Assembly: GCF_003667275.1 (NCBI RefSeq)
Contig: NZ_RCNV01000007.1
Location: 62,001-126,000, forward strand
Length of the DNA: 64,000 bases
Direction: 5' to 3'
DNA from: Mesonia aquimarina
GTDB taxonomy: Bacteria; Bacteroidota; Bacteroidia; Flavobacteriales; Flavobacteriaceae
The notes under the pieces are model-generated. The model did no database searches, had not been told where the DNA came from, and saw nothing but the letters and a program-made list of their open reading frames with translations. The stretch's first letter is position 1. Each line of letters begins with the position of its first letter. The position numbers were made by a program, and so were the translations under genes. This document shows, one piece after another, positions 43,217-52,846 of this stretch.

Positions 43217-45760
43217 TTAAATTTGTCCATTTAGCGTTTTTTTTAGAAATGGAGCAGTTTTACTATGTTTATTTTTAGAAACTTCATTCGGTGTGCCTTC
43301 TGCGACTATTTTACCTCCTTCGTCTCCGGCTCCAGGACCTAAATCAATAACCCAATCACTTGCAGCTATTACGTTCATATCGTGCTCTACTAGAATTACA
43401 GTATTCCCGGCATTCACTAATTTTTCGAGTTGTAACTGTAATTTTTCTACATCGGTAGGATGCAGTCCTGTAGTGGGTTCATCTAAAATATAAAGCGTAT
43501 TTCCCCGGCTTAAGCGTTGAAGCTCAGTAGCAAGCTTTATTCGTTGCGCTTCTCCACCCGAAAGTTCCGTTGCCGACTGTCCCAAACGCAAATAGCCTAA
43601 ACCTACTTCTTTTAATACACGGAGTGAACGACTAACCCGATCTTCTTGTTCAAAAAATACAGCAGCTTCGTCCACGGTCATTTCAAGAACTTGGGAGATA
43701 TTTTTATTTTTATAGGTAATTTCTAAAGTATCAACATTATAGCGGGCTCCATCACAAACAGGGCAAGGAGCGTAAACACTTGGTAAAAATAAAAGTTCTA
43801 CCATCACAAAACCTTCACCATTACAATTAGAACACCGACCTTTACCAACATTAAATGAAAAACGTCCAGCTTTATAGCGACGTGATTTAGCTAGTTTTGT
43901 TGAAGCAAACAACTTTCTTACTACATCAAATAAGCCTGTGTACGTTGCAAGATTAGAACGGGGAGTTCTGCCAATAGGTTTTTGATTAACTACAACCATA
44001 CGTTTTATAGATTCAGAACCTGCTACTATTTCGCCTTTTAATTTTGTTACATTCTTTTGTTGTAAATCATCTTCTGACTCTTCATCTTCTGTTGGAGAAC
44101 TTTTTCCCAGTTGTGTAGCCATCAATTTGACTAATAATTGACTAACCAAACTGCTTTTTCCTGAGCCTGAAATACCGGTAACACTTGTTAATACGCCCAA
44201 AGGAAAAGATACCGAAAGGTTTTTTAAGTTATTTCCAGTAACTCCGTTTAACTTTAGCCAATTAGATGGTTTACGAAAGTTATTTTTATTAAGAGGAGAA
44301 TTGTTAAATAAATGTTCTCCGGTTTTGGAATTCGTGATTTCTTTCAATCCAGCCGGCGGACCGCTGTATAAAATATCTCCACCGCCTTCTCCAGCATTTG
44401 GTCCTACATCTACAATCCAATCTGCATGGCGAATTACATCTAGCTCATGCTCTACAATAAAAAGTGAATTACCGCTAGCTCTTAACCTGTCCAAAGCTTG
44501 TAGTGAAGCTTTAGTATCTGCAGGATGCAAACCTGCAGAAGGTTCATCTAAAACATATACGACACCAAATAAATTACTGCGGACTTGAGTTGCCAATCTT
44601 AAACGTTGATGCTCTCCTGGAGAAAGTGTAGGTGTACTTCGTTCTAAGGATAAATAACCTAAACCTAACTCTAATAGAACTTTCAATCGTGCTACAAAAT
44701 CTTCTGCAATTCGTTGTGCGACTAAGGCTTTTTCTTGCTTATTTTTAACTGATGTAGAAAGAGTTGAAGCAGTACCGTTACTATAAGGAGTGAAAATAGA
44801 AAGCAATTTTTTTAATGGTAATCTTGAGATTTCAGCAATGTCATAATCTGCAAAAGTTACAGAAAGTGATTCGTGACGTAAACGTTTCCCTTTACAAGTA
44901 GGACATTCGTTGCTTAACATATATTGAGATACCCGTTTTTTCATCAAATCACTTTTAGTATTTGCATAAGTATTCAATACGTAATTTTTGGCACCAGAAA
45001 ACGTTCCCATATAGCTAGGCTCTTCGTTTCTTTTGATGGCAAGTTGAACTTCTTCTCGATCTAAGCCCGGATATACGGGTACCTGTGGTTTTTCATCAGT
45101 AAATAGGATCCAATCTCGATCTTTTTTAGGAAGATCTTTCCAAGGAATATCAACATCAAAACCTAAGGTAATTAGAATGTTACGAAAATTTTGTCCTAAC
45201 CAAGCTTTAGGCCAAGCAGCAATAGCTTTTTCCCGAATTGATAAGGAATCATCAGGAACCATGCTCTGTTCTGTTACTTCGTAAACCCTCCCAAGTCCGT
45301 GACATTTAGGACAAGCTCCTTCTGGTGTGTTGGTTGAAAATGATTCGGCATATAAAATAGGTTGTCCTTCTGGGTAATTTCCTGCACGGGAATATAACAT
45401 TCGTAACAAATTAGACAATGTAGTTACAGAGCCAACCGAAGATCGGGTAGAGCCAGAACTTCGTTGCTGTTGTAATGCAACGGCAGGAGGAAGCCCTTCT
45501 ACTTGATCTACTTCAGGTATAGGCATTTGATGAAAAAGTCGTCGTGCATAAGGTGATACAGATTCAAGATATCTTCGCTGTGCTTCGGCATATAAAGTAC
45601 CAAAAGCAAGTGATGATTTACCTGAGCCAGATACTCCCGTAAAAACAACTAGTGCATCACGAGGAATTTCTAGGTTTATATTTTTAAGATTATGTTGACG
45701 TGCTCCGCGTACCGTAACGAAACCATTTTTATGCGAATTGTTTCTTTTTGATTGTCCCAT
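43217..45760 (-). CDS. UvrA-like ABC excision-repair ATPase paralog (UvrA2 class)
   Basis: An 847-residue protein with two ABC ATPase halves ([20 protein letters not shown] and [11 protein letters not shown]), ABC signatures ([24 protein letters not shown]) and Zn-finger cysteines ([32 protein letters not shown]). It is about 100 residues shorter than housekeeping UvrA, and the missing part fits loss of the UvrB-binding region, as in the UvrA2 class. UvrA2 proteins are linked to DNA-damage or drug tolerance. No uvrB or uvrC is nearby. Confidence 0.88.
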   Translation of the reverse strand: MGQSKRNNSHKNGFVTVRGARQHNLKNINLEIPRDALVVFTGVSGSGKSSLAFGTLYAEAQRRYLESVSPYARRLFHQMPIPEVDQVEGLPPAVALQQQRSSGSTRSSVGSVTTLSNLLRMLYSRAGNYPEGQPILYAESFSTNTPEGACPKCHGLGRVYEVTEQSMVPDDSLSIREKAIAAWPKAWLGQNFRNILITLGFDVDIPWKDLPKKDRDWILFTDEKPQVPVYPGLDREEVQLAIKRNEEPSYMGTFSGAKNYVLNTYANTKSDLMKKRVSQYMLSNECPTCKGKRLRHESLSVTFADYDIAEISRLPLKKLLSIFTPYSNGTASTLSTSVKNKQEKALVAQRIAEDFVARLKVLLELGLGYLSLERSTPTLSPGEHQRLRLATQVRSNLFGVVYVLDEPSAGLHPADTKASLQALDRLRASGNSLFIVEHELDVIRHADWIVDVGPNAGEGGGDILYSGPPAGLKEITNSKTGEHLFNNSPLNKNNFRKPSNWLKLNGVTGNNLKNLSVSFPLGVLTSVTGISGSGKSSLVSQLLVKLMATQLGKSSPTEDEESEDDLQQKNVTKLKGEIVAGSESIKRMVVVNQKPIGRTPRSNLATYTGLFDVVRKLFASTKLAKSRRYKAGRFSFNVGKGRCSNCNGEGFVMVELLFLPSVYAPCPVCDGARYNVDTLEITYKNKNISQVLEMTVDEAAVFFEQEDRVSRSLRVLKEVGLGYLRLGQSATELSGGEAQRIKLATELQRLSRGNTLYILDEPTTGLHPTDVEKLQLQLEKLVNAGNTVILVEHDMNVIAASDWVIDLGPGAGDEGGKIVAEGTPNEVSKNKHSKTAPFLKKTLNGQI

Positions 45761-45820
45761 GGGGGTTGAAGAAACAAAAAAATATCAAGAATTGATAGTT
45801 GATTTTTTTAAAATTATGAT

Positions 45821-45847
45821 AAAAAATAGGGAGGCGATTAGCCTCCC
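45821..45847 (-). terminator. Terminator after the PLP-dependent transferase gene
   Basis: A perfect 7 bp GC stem GGGAGGC (45829-45835) / GCCTCCC (45841-45847) with loop GATTA, followed on the minus strand by TATTTTTT (45828-45821). It lies 6 bp past the stop codon at 45853. Confidence 0.87.
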
Positions 45848-45852
45848 AAAAG

Positions 45853-47697
45853 TTAAATACTTTCAACAAATTCTGAAAAGACTTCTTTATGACGTTCAAG
45901 ATCTAAGTTTCCAGAAACAGAAACGCGAACAATATAATCTTTATCACCTTCTTTGGTAGTTCCTTGTGTAGAAGTTGCCGGGACGGTCCAATAACAACCT
46001 TTTAGCTGTCCGTAACTTACGCAAAATTTACTTTCCTCAGGGATTTCGGTAATCATTAAATTGATTAATTGTAAGTTTAATCGTCTTTTATAAGCTTCTT
46101 TTTCTTCAGCCGTGTTTCCTTTGGTAGGGAGGTCTAATGAGAAAACAGAAGGTGTAAAACCTTCATTTGCTAATTCTTCTGAAACAAAATTGATTTTAGC
46201 TTCGGGTAAAGTTTTATGGATAAAGTTTACAAATTCACGCGTATTTTTATAAGCATTTTTAATCCGTTGATTTATAGACGGTAATTGTTTTGCTAAAATT
46301 TCATACTGCAGCGCTGTAGCTTCATTATCACAAAGGTTGAGGTTTATTTCTATATACTCTAACAAAGCTTCGGTTTTAGTATTTCCTACACAATAACCAG
46401 CAGTACAGAGTCCGCCACTAGGAAATTTAGATCCGCTAGCATAAGAAATAGCTCTCATTGTTGAAAGCTTATCGCCTTCACCTAAAAAATGTACATCTGG
46501 ACAAAAAGTTTGGTCTAAAATAAAAACAGGATCGATGGCAGTTGTTCCGGTTTCAGTTGTACGTTTGGCATTTAAGACGTCTTGAAGTTTTTTAAGATCC
46601 GGAACTTCAACTCGTGGATTTGTAGGAATTTCTGCAATAATGTATGGAACAGCATCTTGCTTAGCAACTTCGTTTAACACAGTATCTATACTTTGTACCA
46701 TATCGTTATCACCATCCACTGGCAAATCTACTACAGTAACATTATCTAAGCAATCAGCAACTCTTCTGGCTTGGTCGTTTGTACCTCCATAACAATTTGG
46801 AGGTACAATAAATTTAATTTTTTTTCCTTTATAATTTTCCGTAGCAAATTGCGTGAGTCCCATCATAATAGCGTATTGCATAGATAAACCACAAGAAGCT
46901 ACTAATGCTTTTGAATTTGTATTGGTAATTTTATTCAATAAAGTAGTGACTTGATTTTTATTTGCAGGCAAGTCACTTTTTTGAGGCGATAAAGAAGTGT
47001 TTTCTATTAATGCTTTTAAAGCAATATGACAATTATCAGGCGTCATAGAAATTGTTTCTCTTCTTCTAACATGTTGAATAGCTGAAATGTAAGAAGCATT
47101 TTTATTTGTATTTACAATTAAAACACTACCTAAGTCAGCTTGCAAATTGATGTAAAAGTCAATATTTGAATTAAGCTTAACTTTATCTACTTTATCATTT
47201 TGGGAAATAAAAATTGTACTTCCATCAAATGATGAAACATCGTTTAGACTTTCAACTTTTTTTACGTCAAAATTATATCCATAAACGCGTTGTATTAGCT
47301 CGGTATCAAAATAATCAGGAAGTTTATCAGTATAGACAATTTGTGTGCTTTTATTATCTAATAAGTTTTTTCTTAGAATAGCTAAAATGGGAATTGTCTT
47401 TGATTGAAAACTGATGACATTTTGCGGATCAAGCTTGTGTAAATTAGCAATTGTCCATTCTAAAATACAAGATAAAGGGTGCCCTAATCTGATGTAATCG
47501 TAAGCAGTAGGTAATTTATGGAGTGCTGCTGTTTCAGAATTATTTTTTTTATATAAGTTTTCAAATTCTTCTAAAAATTGCGTTTTAGCTAATTTTTCAT
47601 CATAAATATCCAATCGGTGAGTGGTAAGCTTTAGCCAGTCAGTTGGCATATTTACGAGTACTTCTTTTATATAATTGAACATTTTATCTTTTTCCAT
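45853..47697 (-). CDS. PLP-dependent transferase, Cys/Met-metabolism type
   Basis: A 614-residue fold-type I PLP enzyme, much longer than the usual 380-400 of cystathionine synthases/lyases because of an N-terminal extension of about 200 residues. The cofactor region includes a candidate Schiff-base lysine in YASGSKFPSGG and an aspartate in VFILDQTFCPD. Similar long proteins are common in Flavobacteriia without an assigned reaction. Start is ATG 47697; an internal ATG five codons later is also possible. Confidence 0.78.
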   Translation of the reverse strand: MEKDKMFNYIKEVLVNMPTDWLKLTTHRLDIYDEKLAKTQFLEEFENLYKKNNSETAALHKLPTAYDYIRLGHPLSCILEWTIANLHKLDPQNVISFQSKTIPILAILRKNLLDNKSTQIVYTDKLPDYFDTELIQRVYGYNFDVKKVESLNDVSSFDGSTIFISQNDKVDKVKLNSNIDFYINLQADLGSVLIVNTNKNASYISAIQHVRRRETISMTPDNCHIALKALIENTSLSPQKSDLPANKNQVTTLLNKITNTNSKALVASCGLSMQYAIMMGLTQFATENYKGKKIKFIVPPNCYGGTNDQARRVADCLDNVTVVDLPVDGDNDMVQSIDTVLNEVAKQDAVPYIIAEIPTNPRVEVPDLKKLQDVLNAKRTTETGTTAIDPVFILDQTFCPDVHFLGEGDKLSTMRAISYASGSKFPSGGLCTAGYCVGNTKTEALLEYIEINLNLCDNEATALQYEILAKQLPSINQRIKNAYKNTREFVNFIHKTLPEAKINFVSEELANEGFTPSVFSLDLPTKGNTAEEKEAYKRRLNLQLINLMITEIPEESKFCVSYGQLKGCYWTVPATSTQGTTKEGDKDYIVRVSVSGNLDLERHKEVFSEFVESI

Positions 47698-47873
47698 ATT
47701 TATCGACTTTTAATAGGGCGATAATATACATGAATTAGATTTTTATTAAAATGTTATAGGGTGTTTTTCTCAAGTCTGATGCAAGTAAAGGAATAAGTTT
47801 TGTGCTTAATTTTTACAGTCTTGTCCAAAAGAATTAGAAGATATAAAAATTCCATGGCAAGTTGATAAAATAA

Positions 47874-47914
47874 AAAAACCGTAAATATTTAAAAATTAAA
47901 CATTTACGGTTTTT
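47874..47914 (-). terminator. Terminator of the tmRNA gene
   Basis: Stem AAACCGTAAAT (about 47877-47887) / ATTTACGGTTT (about 47902-47912) with a loop of about 14 bases, followed on the minus strand by a T run (47873 downward). It lies directly after the tmRNA 3' end. Confidence 0.85.
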
Positions 47915-47920
47915 AAAAAG

Positions 47921-48317
47921 TGGAGTCGGGGAGACTCGAACTCCCGTCCAAACAAGCAATTCAATAGCTTTCTACACGCTTAGTCTTCGTTTGGTTGTCG
48001 ATGCAAGACCGGCCGAAAACCACCAATCTTACACGTATTCTCGCTTAAATTTCAAAACTGCATCAAGACCCTGCAGTTTCTATATTTACTTTATCGGTGC
48101 CTCAAATGTGAGTGCCGTAAATCAAGGCGCTCACGAGACATCTTGGCTCCCTGTCTTACAGGGACTAAGGTATCCTACTATAATTCAGATTACGCAGCCA
48201 AGGCGTAGTTATTCTCGCCGTTTAAAAAAGTCTGAAATATGAGATTTACGAGCTATATTCCAGCGCTCGGCGTGCTTACCATTCAATTAGACTCGCTGTC
48301 AAAACCAAATCGACCCC
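47921..48317 (-). ncRNA. ssrA: Transfer-messenger RNA (tmRNA)
   Basis: A 397-base gene. The 5' end GGGGTCGATTTGG pairs with the 3' end CGACTCCA to form the tRNA-like acceptor, and GGACGGGAGTTCGAGTCTCC near the 3' end is the T-arm region. CCA is not encoded. The tag-coding segment (48219-48190) reads GENNYALAA then TAA, a typical Bacteroidota degradation tag. It rescues stalled ribosomes together with SmpB. A hairpin terminator follows. Confidence 0.97.
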
Positions 48318-48336
48318 AGTAAAAAAAGAACTTTTA

Positions 48337-48440
48337 AAAAATCTTGGGCGTTCCGTCTGCCTTTTTAGGCATCCGGCGGGCTATCCGTTACAATTCCTCA
48401 TCTCTATCGAGATTCCGGGATTTTCACTTCTATCCCTAAC
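48337..48440 (-). ncRNA. Candidate structured RNA immediately upstream of tmRNA
   Basis: On the minus strand the sequence begins GTTAGGGATAGAAGTG, then has hairpins ATCTC-GATA-GAGAT and GCCTAAAAAGGC, the block GTAACGGATAGCCCGCC, and ends GGGCG-type pairing followed by ATTTTTT. It is clearly richer in GC than its flanks. The GGGATAGAAGTG and GGATAGCCCG blocks recur in many Bacteroidota intergenic regions, possibly the Flavo-1 RNA class. I recall the motif but cannot check it here. Confidence 0.6.
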
Positions 48441-48510
48441 ACAAGTGCAAAGCTACAAAGAAAATCATATATTTACACAGTAATCTAACTTCAAAAGCTA
48501 TACCATTTGT

Positions 48511-49716
48511 ATGAAATTAGGAATAATTAAAGAAAGAAAAACTCCACCTGACAGAAGAGTCGTTTTTTCACCCGAAAAATTAACAGTATTATTAGATAAA
48601 TTTCCTGAAACAGATGTGACTGTAGAAAATTCTGATATTCGGATTTTTTCCGATGAAAGTTATAAAAAAGCAGGATTAAAAGTTTCAGAAGATTTATCAA
48701 CTTGTGATGTTTTGCTTGGCGTAAAAGAAGTTCCTATTTCAGCATTAATTCCACGTAAAAAATATTTTTTCTTTTCGCATACCATAAAAAAGCAACCTTA
48801 TAATAGAGAACTTTTACAAGCTATTTTAGAGAAGAAAATAGAATTGTATGATCACGAAACAATTACAGACGCCAGAGGAAATCGGTTAATTGGTTTTGGT
48901 CGATATGCGGGTATTGTAGGCGCTTATAATGGATTTAGAGCTTTAGGTTTGCGCGACAATTTATTTGAATTACCCAAAGTTGAAAACTTACCAGACTATA
49001 AAAGTTTAATTCAGCAGCTTCAAAAAATTGAATTGCCAATAATTAAAATAATTTTAACCGGAAATGGAAAAGTAGCAAATGGAGCAAAAGAGGTTTTAGA
49101 ACATTTAGGAATTAAAGAAGTTAATGTACAAGATTATTTAGTTAATAATTTTGATGAACCTGTTTTCTGTAAGATAGATGTATTAGATTATAACAAAAGA
49201 AAAGATGGAAAAAACCTTGATCGGTTCGATTTTTATAACCATCCGGAAGAATACGATTCTGACTTTATGCGTTTTGCAGCTGTATCAGATATGTTTATAG
49301 CCGGTCATTTTTTTGGCGATGGAGCCCCATTTTTATTTACGAGAGAAGATGCAAAAAAGGCTGAATTTAAAATTAACTTAATTGCAGATGTTAGTTGCGA
49401 TATTGATGGACCGGTGGCTTCAACAATTCGTCCTTCAACAATTGCCGATCCGTTTTATGGATATGATCCAGTAACAGAAAAAGAAGTTGCTTTTAATGCT
49501 AAAAATGCAATAACTGTAATGGCGGTAGATAATTTACCTTGTGAGTTACCAAAAGATGCGAGCGAGGGTTTTGGAGAAATGTTTTTAAAACACGTAATTC
49601 CCGCATTTTATGATAATGATAAAAATGGAATTTTAGAACGTGCGCGTATGACTTTCAATGGGAAATTGACACCACGTTATTCATACTTGCAAGCTTTTGT
49701 AGAGGGTAAGGAATAA
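48511..49716 (+). CDS. Saccharopine dehydrogenase-like NAD(P)-dependent oxidoreductase
   Basis: A 401-residue protein of the alanine dehydrogenase/saccharopine dehydrogenase (AlaDh/PNT) superfamily: LGIIKERKTPPDRRVVFSPE for substrate binding, ILTGNGKVANGAKEVLEHLG for NAD, and FLFTREDAKKAEFKI. It is probably the NAD-dependent, lysine-forming type or a related opine-type reductase. Neither lysine biosynthesis nor degradation genes are adjacent, so the substrate is uncertain. Confidence 0.82.
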   Translation: MKLGIIKERKTPPDRRVVFSPEKLTVLLDKFPETDVTVENSDIRIFSDESYKKAGLKVSEDLSTCDVLLGVKEVPISALIPRKKYFFFSHTIKKQPYNRELLQAILEKKIELYDHETITDARGNRLIGFGRYAGIVGAYNGFRALGLRDNLFELPKVENLPDYKSLIQQLQKIELPIIKIILTGNGKVANGAKEVLEHLGIKEVNVQDYLVNNFDEPVFCKIDVLDYNKRKDGKNLDRFDFYNHPEEYDSDFMRFAAVSDMFIAGHFFGDGAPFLFTREDAKKAEFKINLIADVSCDIDGPVASTIRPSTIADPFYGYDPVTEKEVAFNAKNAITVMAVDNLPCELPKDASEGFGEMFLKHVIPAFYDNDKNGILERARMTFNGKLTPRYSYLQAFVEGKE

Positions 49717-49726
49717 AAATTTTACT

Positions 49727-50596
49727 ATGAAAAATCTATGTTATATACTTATTGTTTTTCTTGTTTTTCTTGTTTGTCTTGGGTGTAAATCAACACAGCA
49801 GCTTACAAGTGCACCAGCAGGAGAACTAAATGTAATGACTTATAATATTCGTTATGGTGCAGCTAAAGAAAAGAAAGAGATTAATAATTGGGTGTCTAGA
49901 AAAATGATTTTAATTAATCAGCTAAAAAAATATCACCCAGATATTATGGGTTTGCAGGAAGTAGTAGACGAGCAATTAACATTAATTTCTAAAAGTTTAT
50001 CAAACTATAAAAGTGAGGCCACAAAAAGAAATACAAAAGCCAACGGCAGTTCAGAGCCTATATTTTTTAAAGCAGATAAATTTAAAAAGTTAGACGGTAA
50101 TACGTTTTGGCTTTCTGAAACGCCTTTGCAAATGTCTAAAGGTTGGGATGCTGCAGAAAAAAGGGTTTGTACTTATGTTTTATTAAAAGATAGGCAAAGT
50201 GAAAAACGTTTCTATGTTTTTAATACGCATTTTGATCATAAAGGTAGGAAAGCACAGGTAGAAAGTGCAAAGCTAATGGTTCAAAAAATTAGAGAAATTA
50301 ATACAGAAAATTATCCGGTCATAATTCTAGGAGATTTTAATGCGCAGTATTATCAAGAGCCTTATAAGATTATAGCTAATAATTTTAAAGATGCTGCAAA
50401 AATTAATCCTGAACAAAATTTAGGACCCAAAGGCACATTTAATTGGTTTAATGCCAACCGATCACACCCTTATCAAATAGATTATATTTTTTTTACTGAA
50501 AATGTGCAATTAAGACGATATGAGGTTATAGAAGATGAATATGAAGATACTTACCCATCTGACCATTTTCCTATTTTGGTTAAATTAAAATTGTAA
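49727..50596 (+). CDS. Endonuclease/exonuclease/phosphatase family lipoprotein
   Basis: A 289-residue protein with a lipobox CLGC (C20) and an EEP fold. The motif blocks are MTYNIRYG, GLQEV (metal Glu), NTHFDHKG, ILGDFNAQ (Asp and Asn), DYIFF and SDHFPIL (catalytic His). It may hydrolyse phosphodiesters or sugar/lipid phosphates outside the cytoplasm. It follows the saccharopine-like gene by 10 bp and ends at a strong terminator. Confidence 0.88.
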   Translation: MKNLCYILIVFLVFLVCLGCKSTQQLTSAPAGELNVMTYNIRYGAAKEKKEINNWVSRKMILINQLKKYHPDIMGLQEVVDEQLTLISKSLSNYKSEATKRNTKANGSSEPIFFKADKFKKLDGNTFWLSETPLQMSKGWDAAEKRVCTYVLLKDRQSEKRFYVFNTHFDHKGRKAQVESAKLMVQKIREINTENYPVIILGDFNAQYYQEPYKIIANNFKDAAKINPEQNLGPKGTFNWFNANRSHPYQIDYIFFTENVQLRRYEVIEDEYEDTYPSDHFPILVKLKL

Positions 50597-50600
50597 AAAA

Positions 50601-50632
50601 AGCAGGCAGTTTTTTTGCCTGCTTTTTTTTTT
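50601..50632. terminator. Bidirectional terminator between EEP and CreD genes
   Basis: An 8 bp stem AGCAGGCA (50601-50608) / TGCCTGCT (50616-50623) is flanked by A7 on one side and T10 on the other, so it can stop transcription in both directions between convergent genes. Confidence 0.9.
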
Positions 50633-50638
50633 ATAAAA

Positions 50639-51988
50639 CTACTGTTCATTATTCCAGTCAATTTTTCTTGAAGCAAACATTACACTTGCTAAAATTAAAA
50701 ATAATCCAATACTTCCTATTAATAATGCATAATTTTCTAGTTGGATAATTACATAAATAAATCCGTAAATAGCAGTAAGACTGATAAAAATTAGTAGCGG
50801 AAACTTTATATTTTTAAAAATAAAGCGGGCATAAATTCCTATTAATAATACTACTGCAGTCCCCGCTATTAAGTAGGCTTTTAAAAACGAACTATGTTCA
50901 GAAATAGATAACAGTAATGTGTAAAACATGACTAATGCTAAGCCAATCATTAAATATTGAAATGGGTGAATATAAATTTTACTTACAATTTGAATGAGTA
51001 AAAAAACTAGAAGCGTTAAACCAATTACCAAAAATCCATATTTTGCTGTACGTTCGTTTTTTTGATATTCATCTACCGGAATAATAAAGTTTGTTCCAAA
51101 AGCAAACTCATTTAAATTGGGTAGTTTTTTTATAAAAAGCTGCTCAAATTGTCGGTTAATTTGTAGAATTTTCCAACTAGCTTTAAAACCATTTTCTGAA
51201 ATTTCTCTGCTACCGTCTTCGGGTAAAAAATGCCCATCAAAACTTGGTGAAGCCCAATTCGATTGCATATTAGCTGTGGTGGATTTCCCTACGGGAATAA
51301 ACTTTAAACTCTCACTTCCGTTGATTTGTAAATTGAATTGAAAAGGGATGGTTTTTTCTTTTAAATCAATTACATTAAGCGTATTGCTTTGCAGCGTTTT
51401 TAAATACGCTTTGTTATATTTCGGAAGTAAAGAGAGTTTTTCTTTCTCGCCTAATTTTATTTCAACTTGATTTCTAATTCCTTTTAAATTAGATGTCTTT
51501 AAAATTAAACTGGCCTTTTCCCATTGCAATTGGTCTTCGGTTATATCTTCTTTTGCTAAATCAGGTAAGGTGAAATTCCCCCCAACTGTCAAATCTGTTG
51601 TAAAAACAACCGATTTATAGATGCTTCGTTCTAAGGCTTTAGCATCGACATTAGAGTTTATTGCTAAGTTTTCCGGTAAAATAAAAATAGCCTCTTCGTG
51701 TTTTACCTTTTCTATATCTTGTTCTTTGGTTGTCTTGTTGTAGTGTGTTTCTTCTGTGTAGTAAATGTAAGGAATTTTTAAAATTGGTCCAGAGAGTAAA
51801 ATATCATTACCCCATTTGTTATTAATTTCCGTAATAACCTCTTCTTGTCTTTTTGAACGTTCATTAATTAAATCTTGTACAAAACTCAGCGGAATTAATA
51901 ATACAAGAATTAAAATACCTACAACCAGCATTCTTGCAGTAATTGAAGTTTTTAACCAATTTCCGAATTTACTTTTTTGCTTTTCCAT
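50639..51988 (-). CDS. creD: CreD-like inner membrane protein
   Basis: A 449-residue protein when started at ATG 51988 (MEKQKSKFGN), which places the first membrane helix at residues 17-36. A further 37-residue upstream extension has no support. One N-terminal helix, a large periplasmic domain (about 45-320) and a C-terminal bundle of about six helices (about 325-445) match CreD, a protein of the cell-envelope stress CreBC response. No creBC is nearby, as usual in Bacteroidota, where a small winged-helix regulator accompanies creD, as here. Confidence 0.88.
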   Translation of the reverse strand: MEKQKSKFGNWLKTSITARMLVVGILILVLLIPLSFVQDLINERSKRQEEVITEINNKWGNDILLSGPILKIPYIYYTEETHYNKTTKEQDIEKVKHEEAIFILPENLAINSNVDAKALERSIYKSVVFTTDLTVGGNFTLPDLAKEDITEDQLQWEKASLILKTSNLKGIRNQVEIKLGEKEKLSLLPKYNKAYLKTLQSNTLNVIDLKEKTIPFQFNLQINGSESLKFIPVGKSTTANMQSNWASPSFDGHFLPEDGSREISENGFKASWKILQINRQFEQLFIKKLPNLNEFAFGTNFIIPVDEYQKNERTAKYGFLVIGLTLLVFLLIQIVSKIYIHPFQYLMIGLALVMFYTLLLSISEHSSFLKAYLIAGTAVVLLIGIYARFIFKNIKFPLLIFISLTAIYGFIYVIIQLENYALLIGSIGLFLILASVMFASRKIDWNNEQ

Positions 51989-52016
51989 AATAATGTGTTT
52001 TAGATTTTTGTGAATA

Positions 52017-52502
52017 TTATATTGATGTGGATTTATTTTTCTGAAAAATTTCAGCCCTAAATTCGTTGTAGTTTTTTTGAAGCAACTTTTTATAATCAAA
52101 ATGATGAAAAGGCTTTGCGTCTTTTCCTTTTAAAAAAGATTTATAATAAAAAGCGAAGTATTCTGGAAGAATGAAAGTTCCTAATATAATAGCCCCAAAC
52201 ATATAGGGGCTTTTTTTACCGTTTCCTAAACACAAATATTGTAGGGCAATTTCTTCTTCAACTGAAACTCCATATTGTGTTAAAGTGTGGTAAGCATCGT
52301 GGCGTTCAACTTTTGGAATAAGCTGAAAATGATGTTGATTTAAGAATTCGCCTAGCTTATGCCCAAAACTTTCTGAAGGATATAGCAATAACTCTTGAAC
52401 ACTTACACACCAGGGAATATGATTCTTTTTAAACCACTTTGTGTAAATTTTTTTAGAAAATTCAAATAGCCATAATACAAGTTTTTTTCTCATTTTCAAC
52501 AA
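52017..52502 (-). CDS. Coq4-like protein
   Basis: A 161-residue protein (an ATG at 52493 is an alternative start). It carries the Coq4 zinc motif H68-D69-x2-H72-x11-E84 (HDAYH...VEEE), with a membrane-seeking helix at about 98-115. Coq4 functions in ubiquinone assembly in mitochondria. Most Bacteroidota use menaquinone, so an ancient homologous role in quinone or lipid binding is more likely. It lies between creD and its regulator. Confidence 0.68.
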   Translation of the reverse strand: MLKMRKKLVLWLFEFSKKIYTKWFKKNHIPWCVSVQELLLYPSESFGHKLGEFLNQHHFQLIPKVERHDAYHTLTQYGVSVEEEIALQYLCLGNGKKSPYMFGAIILGTFILPEYFAFYYKSFLKGKDAKPFHHFDYKKLLQKNYNEFRAEIFQKNKSTSI

Positions 52503-52549
52503 TTTTAAAGTACTTTGTATTTCAAAGTTAATAGATAAAAAAAATAGGG

Positions 52550-52846
52550 TTAATTTTTTCTTTTAATTATTTCTTCTAACGCATCAATATGTTTTTGAAA
52601 CTCCTTTTTTCCGAGGCGAGTGGCAGCATATTGTGTGTTTGGTTTTCTATCAATAAACGATTTTTGAACCGATAGATAGTTCGCTTTTTCTAAAGCTTTT
52701 ATATGGCTCGCTAAATTTCCATCGGTTACTTCTAATAATTCTTTTAAGCGTTTAAAATTTACGTTTTCATTTACCATAAGAATAGACATAATTCCCAGGC
52801 GTACCCGATGATCAAATAGTTTATTTATATTTTCAAGTAAACTCAC
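52550..52846 (-). CDS. Small winged-helix transcriptional regulator
   Basis: A 98-residue DNA-binding protein with a MarR/ArsR-like winged helix (VNFKRLKELLEVTDGNLASHIKALEKANYL, shown in parts: recognition helix DGNLASHIKALEK) and wing RKPNTQYAATRLGKKEF. It shares one base with the preceding membrane-protein gene (ATGA). This regulator/membrane protein pair with creD is a recurrent flavobacterial unit and probably controls creD in response to membrane state. Confidence 0.86.
   Translation of the reverse strand: MSLLENINKLFDHRVRLGIMSILMVNENVNFKRLKELLEVTDGNLASHIKALEKANYLSVQKSFIDRKPNTQYAATRLGKKEFQKHIDALEEIIKRKN

Noticed and set aside
51989-52099. A 37-residue N-terminal extension of CreD
   Set aside because: The extension is basic with no family likeness and overlaps the upstream gene; ATG 51988 places the first membrane helix as in CreD homologs.
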